From contig WION01000009.1 of the NCBI GenBank assembly GCA_015039365.1, positions 682,001 to 746,000 of the forward strand: a DNA stretch of 64,000 nt, read 5' to 3'. The DNA is from Amanita rubescens (lineage: Eukaryota > Basidiomycota > Agaricomycetes > Agaricales > Amanitaceae). Positions 57,185 to 64,000 of this stretch are shown piece by piece (positions within the stretch are counted from its first letter, which is position 1; every line of letters starts with the position of its first letter). The notes beneath the pieces were generated by a model. The model searched no databases. It saw only the letters and a program-made list of their open reading frames with translations, and had not been told where the DNA came from. The position numbers were made by a program, and so were the translations under genes.

Positions 57185-60168
57185 CTACATAAAATCTATC
57201 GCCCTCTTGCGGCCTTTAGTATTGCCCAGGGCACCAGCCAATTCAGAGGTAGCAACCTCCGTCGCGGTTGTGACTATTTTGTTCGCATCGTCCTCTGCAG
57301 GTCGTTGAGGAATCTCCGTCGCTGATGTTTCCCACATCGCTTCCTCATTACCATCTTTTCTCCGTTCCTTATCCTTCCGCTTCTTCTTCGGCCGCTCCTT
57401 GTCCCAGTCCTTATCTTTACTAGGTTTCGACGCCAACGTCAACCCGCTCCCTTCCTCTTCCATCTCAAACGACACAAGAACCTGGTCTTTCTTCTTCCTT
57501 TCCTTCTTATCTTTCTTGCCCTTCTTCTCCTTTACCTCGCTTTCTCTCTTGTCCTTTTCCTTTTCCTTCCCCTTCCGATCGCGAGGTATAAACGTAGGCT
57601 TGAACGTACTGAGATCGATCGGTCCTTGATCTTCAGGGAAGAACTTGGCAGTGACATCCGACGCATCAGCCGTTTGACCATTCACCCCTTCCTTGGCGTC
57701 TTCTTCACCACTCTCGTTGCCACCATTGCCGTCATCCTCGTCATCCTCGTCATTTGCAAAGATCGCCTTGAAGATGTCGATTGATGGCCGCTGGTATGTC
57801 AATGTGTCGGCTCCCTGAGTCTCGTCTTCTCCCAAACCAATGTTGTCCAAGTCCCGCTTGACTGGCACGCTTGACGACGGTTCGTCCTGAGCCGGAGGAA
57901 CGGTGACTCCTGCTTGTTCTTGCCAACTTGGCGTACTGGTGGCACCGGTATCAGCATTGGCACCTACATCTTTGCTCGAGTCCGCTTGCACCTCGGGTTC
58001 CTTCACGCCAAACCTCTTACACAACAACCGAGCAGGCTGCCATGCCTTTGCCTCTCTCGTCATCGGGCCGTACATTCCTAGTTTGGCAGCGTTCTGCTGC
58101 GGAGTCATCTTCTCATCTTCCCTCTTCTTTTCTTCAGCTTCCAGCTTCTCAAGTTGCTCAGTCGACGGAGTGTGTAACCCCTCCCGAACCTGCGGGCCTT
58201 GCTCAACAATAGCGGCGCTGGTAAACCGGCCAGCCATGGCGCCAGTCATGGGCTTAAATATAGCCGCGGCCTTCGCATAGTCCTCCAACTCTCTGTTAAA
58301 CTCCTCGGTCCGTTGCTCCGGTAACGGTTTGAGCATTTGAGGGACTGACGAGGTCGGGTCCGCTTGAGAAAGCAGATAGGCGGTGTACCGGTCGTGCTTT
58401 GTGGAATCGGAGATAAAGGGCTGAAATCCCTTAAGGGCGGCTTGGGCGGTATGCGGTTCTGTGCGCGGAATATGGATCTCGGCGGGTGCCATGGGTACTT
58501 GTGGTCCTGCAAGACCCGTTGTGATATTTTGTATACGTTCCCGATCCTTCTGAGAAATATACTCAAACACCGATCGCGGAGTAGAAGAAATGGGCGCTTC
58601 TCCCAGAAGCGAACCTCTCTAAGCGAAACTTAGCAAAGTGTTGAAATAGCTGATAGGATACTTACCTCTTCGGCAGAAATGCCCGTCTTCCATTTCTGAT
58701 ACGGCAAAGGCTCTGACTTTGTCGTTTGGGCTTGGATGTTCTCCTTATTAGGGTCGCTATCCCAAACACGCTTCGGGTTAGACTTCCAGCCTGGTGGGAC
58801 CTCAGGACCTGGAAACCATTCGTCCTCTTGTACCGCATCTGCTATGACAAAGCCTGGCAGTACAGGCAAACCATTGTTAAACGTAGCATACGTCGTGGTA
58901 CGCCTCTTGGAGGTATAAATATCTTGAAAAGCACAGAGAAGATCCATACGCACAGATTCAACGTTTGACTTCTTTTTAGTCAAGACGACTGTATCGCTCT
59001 CTCGTTCCGCGATGTCATATGCGATCTTAGTCTTACTAGTATTGTGACCACCGTCGTAGACATCTATGTCGTCTTCATCAGCGTCGTTCAAAGCACCGAG
59101 CCCAAATCCAGCTAAGAATTTGTCAGGTGGACGCACTGGCTTGAACAGATGTAAACATACCAGATATGCTTGGACCACCGTCGGTCTCTGTATTTGACCG
59201 GCCGAGACTTTCGCGCAAATTCAAGCCGGATTTATATCCAATACCATGAAAATTATCTTTCCTCTCGAAGGTTGGGACAGGAACGTCGCGCCGGGGATAT
59301 TTATGTTTATTGGCTTCTTCTTCTTCTTCCGTAATAACGATATCAGCCAACTTCAACACTTTCCCTGTGACCGCCTGCATATCTTGCAGTTTGCGCATGC
59401 GATAAGATATTCGAGGACCAATGCCTTGACCCGGTTTCCAGCCCATTTTCTTCAAGACTTTGGCGCCCGCCGATTCCTTCGGCGGCGGAATCAATGCCTG
59501 TACCAGCGCACTTCGCACCGGGCTGCAGATGATTTAGCGTGTCAGAGAAAGAACATAAAAAAGAACGCTGACTCGGCTTCATATTCTTCCGCTGCCTGAC
59601 GTGCTAGCTTAGCCTCAGCGCCACCAGTTAGATCCATGGCATCTGTCGTGTCAACAAATTCCATGCTATCCTTCTTTTCTTGAAGATCCTCTTCGTCCAT
59701 GAAATCTTCCGGTCGAGAAACTTTTTTCTTGGCTCTGTCGCTTCTGGACGAAACGAAAGTCGAAGGTGTCCATCCTACGAATTTGAGCACCGGTTGAAAC
59801 AGTCAATTCCGAAATAACTACCTTCTTTCGAACCAACAGTATTGAAGTAGCCAGCGGAGAAACCTCCAGTGAATGCTCCGTGAAGGCGACGGCGCCCTTT
59901 CTCATCTTTGACCTAGATACCCGAGCCATGAGCTAGGTTTAACCAGGAATATTTTCCTCTCACTTCTTGCTTCCATAGCGGAACAAATTCGCCGATGTCT
60001 TTGGACTTTTCAAGGGGCGGAAGAGGTGTCCCAATCTTCACGGAGTTAAATCAACAGAGCACTGAAAAATAGCATAAATGCACGCACAAGACAAAAGTTC
60101 TCGTTCGCCTTACGGCTGGATACGTCAACGCCGATGTCCGTTAACTTCTTCTTGAGACGACTGGTCAT
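57185..60168 (-). CDS. GPATCH1: G-patch domain protein, GPATCH1-like
   Basis: GPATCH1 proteins are nuclear G-patch factors found with spliceosomes, where G-patches activate DEAH helicases. The start is [20 protein letters not shown] at 60168. The N-terminal DUF1604-type block is [40 protein letters not shown] and [17 protein letters not shown]. The G-patch is [20 protein letters not shown]. Further conserved blocks are [40 protein letters not shown] and [20 protein letters not shown]. The tail is Lys/Glu-rich ([20 protein letters not shown]) and ends GRKRAIDFM. About nine exons; one intron (about 58868-58915, 48 nt) is frame-neutral. No lesion is seen. Confidence 0.9.
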
Positions 60169-60896
60169 AATGCATCTGGCAAGCAAGTCACAAACGTTGA
60201 AGGTTTATTTGACCATGTTACTCGAGACCTTTCGTTCCAAATACTGCCACAGTGCCAGCCAGTGTCTCACTGTACTCAGTGTCACATCTCCGCGAACGTC
60301 TCCAATAGACTTGACGGAATGTTCTCACCGACGTGAACTTTTTGCGTTCGACTTGCACGGAACCCACTACGAAATATTCTATTATAACTTGCATATGAGC
60401 GCCCAATCGGAATTTTCACTTATGAACCCCTATGATCATCTTGGGTGCAAGGGTGTCGTGCTTGGCAGGGAGGTCTATTGATGAGAGTAATTGTTCTTTG
60501 ACAGGATCCGAGCCGAGGTATGACTGTGTTACACCCTGGGATAACAATTAACGACAGAACAGTAAATACGATGATTGTACATAGGTATCGGTGTTGACAA
60601 TTCAACTGGCCACTTCAAATTCTGCTACCAGTGAGACATCGAAGAAACTTTGATGAAAACTACATCCGAAATGGGACTATCTGAAATTGCTCTTCTCGTG
60701 GCTGGCCCATAGAAACTCAATAATGCGATCATCTTTGCCTATCTTTATATCTGCTTCTCATAATAATATGAGTTGCAGCCGAATAAACTCCCTTATCTGG
60801 CACCAAAACTTCGCCGCATGTGGTTACGTCCCTTTTATATAAGTATCGACGATCCAATGTTCCCTCCCCCTCTGCCCCATCACTCCTCTTGCAAGT
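60169..60896. other. Divergent upstream region of GPATCH1 and the amino-acid permease
   Basis: No supported coding frame was found. A TATA-like block (TTTTATATAAG, about 60834-60844) lies about 55 nt before the permease start and a C-rich tract (TCCCTCCCCCTC) follows it, a common fungal core-promoter arrangement. Confidence 0.45.
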
Positions 60897-63623
60897 ATGC
60901 TGGACGAAGAAAAGAAATTCAACATCACCGAAAAGTCAGTAGAAGATGGTGATCAAGTATATGGCTCCCGCATGGTCATTGACAGGTACAACTGGTACCT
61001 GACCTGTATGTTAGTCTCAGTGCTGGTTGCAGGCAGAACCTCGATGTGCGCGATCGCGTCCAGCGTCGCCTAAAGCAAAGACATATACAGATGTAAGTAC
61101 TTTCTGCGATTTTTCCGGAATTGCATTTTGACCAGGTAATTAGGATTGCCGTATGTTGAGCTTACCCCCTGCCTATTTGTTGCTGACTGGAGGGTAGATT
61201 TCCGGTACTGTCGGAACAGGTCTGTTCCTTGGTTCAGGGGGAGCTGTGGCAGGCGCAGGTCCTCTAGGAGCCCTGCTAGCTTATCTTTTGGTGGGAACTT
61301 CCACTTATTCGTGAGTCGTCGGAAATGTCATCTCCAAGCTATCTCATGCTTTTGGAAGAACACTCTGTGCAGTGGGGGAGATGGCAACATGGGCACCCGT
61401 GTCAGGAACTTTCCCTCATTTCGGTAGGCATCATTCAGTGGGCTAAACGCGAATTTGATCCTCATAATCATAGCTGCCCGTTGGGTTGATCCCGCTTTTG
61501 GCTTTGCAGTTGGTTGGGTAAGCAGTTGCTGGGTGTTTCTAACTTATTCAACGGGGATCGCAGAACTATTACTACGCGGGCGCGTACGTGTTTAGATCAT
61601 GGGAACTTTATATTTGTGTGAACAGTCTATCAGACTCTCAACACCGACAGGGATATCAGCTGCCGTTATCCTCTTGAGTTTCTGGGACAGTAATGTAGGT
61701 TCCCAGCTTACCCTTAATTTCCGTGTGACAACACCAGTCTCAGCCCAAGCATGTACCTGCATACACTATCGTGAGCCTTCAGGACGTTTCAATGCTCCGT
61801 TCACTAATAATTAATATGCAGGCTCTCTGCGTGGCAATCTGTAGTATTAATGTCTTTGACGTAAAGCATGTGTCTTGATTTTTCTCATACAAGTTACCCT
61901 AAATGTCGTTCCAGATGCTTTGGAGAAGGTGAAGCGGAATATTTTACCACAATAATTTAATGATCGCCTATACGCGCACTAGCCGAGTTCTACTTCTCGT
62001 CGATTAAAAGTATGCATCATTTCCCTTGCGCCTATCCAACTCACAGCGCAATGTAGTCTGTCTGATTATTGCCCTTCTACTGGCCGGATTGATTGTCGAT
62101 CTTGGAGGGGGACCTAATCACGAGCGCATCGGTTTCAGGGTATGTCGACTTGTTCACGCCCTTAACTCACCGCTAGATAATCTCCAGTACTGGAAACACC
62201 CAGGTCCTTTCAATCGTGCCGGTTTCGTGGAGAGCAATATCAACACAGACCGCTTTCTCGCATTTTTGTCCGTGATAGTCCTGGCCGCTTACTCGTACGG
62301 GGGTATGGAGCTTGTCACCATGTGAGTAGGAATTTGTGTTTGTCAAGTTGATTCGTCCCAACTGGTGTAGTGCTGCATCAGAAACAGAAAATCCTCGCCG
62401 GAACATCGCCAAGGCCGTGAATCGAGTCTTCTACAGGATCGCAGTATTCTATGTAAGAATCCACGCGATCCCCAATCTCGACGCCATGTTGATCTACCAG
62501 CAGATCCTTGGCATCATAATGGTTGGAATGCTCGTCAGTCATGACAACCCAAATCTCCTACAGAGTACGTTGCATTAATCCATAAGATACATGCAATGAT
62601 CTAATTGATGCATTGAAGCTAACGGAACAGCAGCTCAATCCCCATTTGTGATCGCTTTTAATGCCGCCGGTATTAAAGGTCGGTCATTTACCTGAGTTCC
62701 TGACAATCACCTGTTCAAAAATTCAGTTTTCCCTCATATCATCAATGCCTGCATTTTCACGAGCGCCTTCTCCGCTGGAAACAGTTTCCTTTTTGCTGCT
62801 TCACGAATTCTATACGGCCTCGCTCTCCATGGACAAGCTCAGGGATTTTCACGTACTGCACCAGGAATGGTCTTCCGATTGTTGCTATCTTATTTACTGT
62901 AAGTGCTCCAAGGTATGTATAAGGAGACAAATGCTCATTATCGTTATCCAGTCCTGCTTTTCACTCTTGTCGTTCATGGGCATTAAAAGCGGCTCTGAAA
63001 CAGTATTACAGTAACAATTTTTTAAAACCTCTAGAGTCGTTTGCTTAACAAGGTTGTAGCTGGCTAATCAGCTTTGGAGCAACTACTGGATTCATTGCAT
63101 GGTTTTCAATGAATATAACATACTTATGCTGGGGTAAGTCTGTCTGAATATTGTCGACAGCATTCCCTTATTAGTAACGCATAGGACGGGGAATGTTAGC
63201 CCAAGGATTTGACCTCAAAAAGAATGCCTACTATAACCGCCTCCAACCATACATTGCTTACTGGGGTGCTTTCTGGAGCCTTTTATTCGTCCTCATCAAC
63301 GGATTCGAAGTCTTTTTCAAATGGAATGTGTCGGATTTCCTGAGTGACTGTGAGTATCAAGAGATGACGTTCGTATTTTACTGAAAAGCCTCCTTAGATA
63401 TCAACATTCCTATCTTCATTTCATTGTATCTGCTTCGGAAAATCTGGAAGCGTACATCAATCTGGAAGTTGGAGGAAATGGACCTCGTAACGGTGCGCTC
63501 ATGATATGTTGATTCTATTTTTTTCTAACCTTGAGGTAGGGAATACCATCAATCGAAGAAACTGAAACGCCGGAGGAGCCTCCAAGAAACATCTGGGAGA
63601 GGATTGCTGACATCCTCTTCTAA
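60897..63623 (+). CDS. Amino-acid permease of the yeast (YAT) type
   Basis: This is a plasma-membrane amino-acid/H+ symporter by family. The start MLDEEKKFNITEKSVEDGDQ is followed by LDVRDRVQRRLKQRHIQM-IA. A 7-nt micro-exon (61144-61150) supplies IA between introns of 51 and 47 nt. Next come ISGTVGTGLFLGSGGAVAGA, GPLGALLAYLLVGT, CAVGEMATWAPVSGTFPHF, AARWVDPAFGFAVGWNYYYA, SAAVILLSFWDSN, LIIALLLAGLIVDLGGGP, AAYSYGGMELVT, AASETENPRRNIAKAVNRVF, FVIAFNAAGIKV, LPHIINACIFTSAFSAGNSF, LFAASRILYGLALHG, FGATTGFIAWFSMNI and the tail PSIEETETPEEPPRNIWERI. About 15 short exons; the splice around 61860-61915 is the least certain. The substrate is unknown. Confidence 0.85.
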
Positions 63624-63699
63624 TTGTTTCACCGAATTTCATGTATATAATCTATGTATATGCACATGTACGAAACAGTGCAGGCTGGGGTCAAACGTT

Positions 63700-63822
63700 A
63701 ATCCTAAATACCACCAGCCGTCGCGGGCCCGGCGGGACAACCGGGAAATGACCGAGATTCCGTCACGTCCCCGTCCGGATCCGACAACCCATCGACATCC
63801 CTGTTGACGTCCTGGATTGTCC
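63700..63822. other. GC-rich spacer between the permease and its partial copy
   Basis: This short stretch (CCGTCGCGGGCCCGGCGGGA and on) differs in composition from its surroundings and shows no match to the permease. No coding frame was supported. Confidence 0.4.
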
Positions 63823-64000
63823 TAGGATTTGACCTCAAACAGAATCCTTACCACAACCGCTTGCCGACATACACGGCTTACCGGGGTGCTTTCTGGGCCC
63901 TATTATTCATCCTCATTAACGGATTCAAAGTCTTCTTTAAATGGGATGTCTCCGATTTCCTGACTGCCCCAGTGATGGATGCTCATATTTTACTGACCAG
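63823..64000 (+). pseudogene. Partial second copy of a YAT permease exon (runs off the window)
   Basis: The stretch encodes GFDLKQNPYHNRLPTYTAYR, GAFWALLFILINGFKVFFKW and DVSDFL. It closely matches GFDLKKNAYYNRLQPYIAYW, GAFWSLLFVLINGFEVFFKW, NVSDFL at about 63205-63345 of the preceding gene. Nothing upstream of 63823 matches the rest of the permease, so it looks like a detached 3' fragment. It could be part of a rearranged gene continuing beyond 64000. Confidence 0.6.

Noticed and set aside
63700..63822. GC-rich spacer as a coding exon
   Set aside because: Short frames there match nothing in the adjacent permease and show no splice logic.
1..64000. CRISPR arrays, prokaryotic operons, ribosome binding sites, rRNA
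   Set aside because: Not expected in this fungal sequence and none were seen. No tRNA gene was recognised either, but a by-eye scan could miss one.

Overview
The window is nuclear DNA of a filamentous basidiomycete, most likely an Agaricomycete. Genes are dense and on both strands, and most are cut by many 45-65 nt GT-AG introns. The families are fungal: Rxt3, pericentrin/Pcp1, WAPL, FMP52, YTP1-like, and expanded BTB and F-box proteins. I found no CRISPR array, rRNA gene, intact transposon or recognisable tRNA gene. All gene models were spliced by eye, so intron borders are inferences.

Layout. 0-5 kb: a decayed ATG20/SNX41-type sorting nexin, an F-box gene and a BTB gene. 5-6.8 kb: no gene seen. 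6.8-12.1 kb: a WAPL/Rad61 cohesin-release factor and a coiled-coil protein. 12.4-23.5 kb: three tandem-BTB paralogues, a DUF1254/DUF1214 gene behind a region of tandem duplications, and an FMP52-like oxidoreductase between two divergent BTB paralogues. 24-29.7 kb: long-form tRNase Z and a YTP1-like membrane protein, head to head. 29.9-37 kb: an APC-family permease, its broken partial copy, an amidase and a cardiolipin synthase. 37.2-50.4 kb: a pericentrin-like spindle pole protein, an RNase H-fold protein, an F-box gene and an Rxt3-domain protein. 50.5-60.2 kb: an uncharacterised protein, mitochondrial GatA/HER2 head to head with MAK11, a small hypothetical gene and a GPATCH1-like G-patch protein. 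60.9-64 kb: a yeast-type amino-acid permease and a fragment of a second copy.

The most notable element is a thiamine pyrophosphate (TPP) riboswitch, read on the minus strand at about 32342-32431. It lies inside the unusually long (287 nt) first intron of the APC permease. Fungal TPP riboswitches control splicing of thiamine genes, and fission yeast Thi9 is an APC-family thiamine transporter, so this permease is probably a vitamin-B1 transporter controlled by alternative splicing.

Other points of interest are a multi-lesion sorting-nexin pseudogene, an RNase H-fold protein lacking catalytic aspartates, a shared split C-terminal exon in the BTB family, micro-exons of 7 and 26 nt, several GC-AG introns, duplicated permease fragments, and possible lesions in the amidase and cardiolipin synthase genes.
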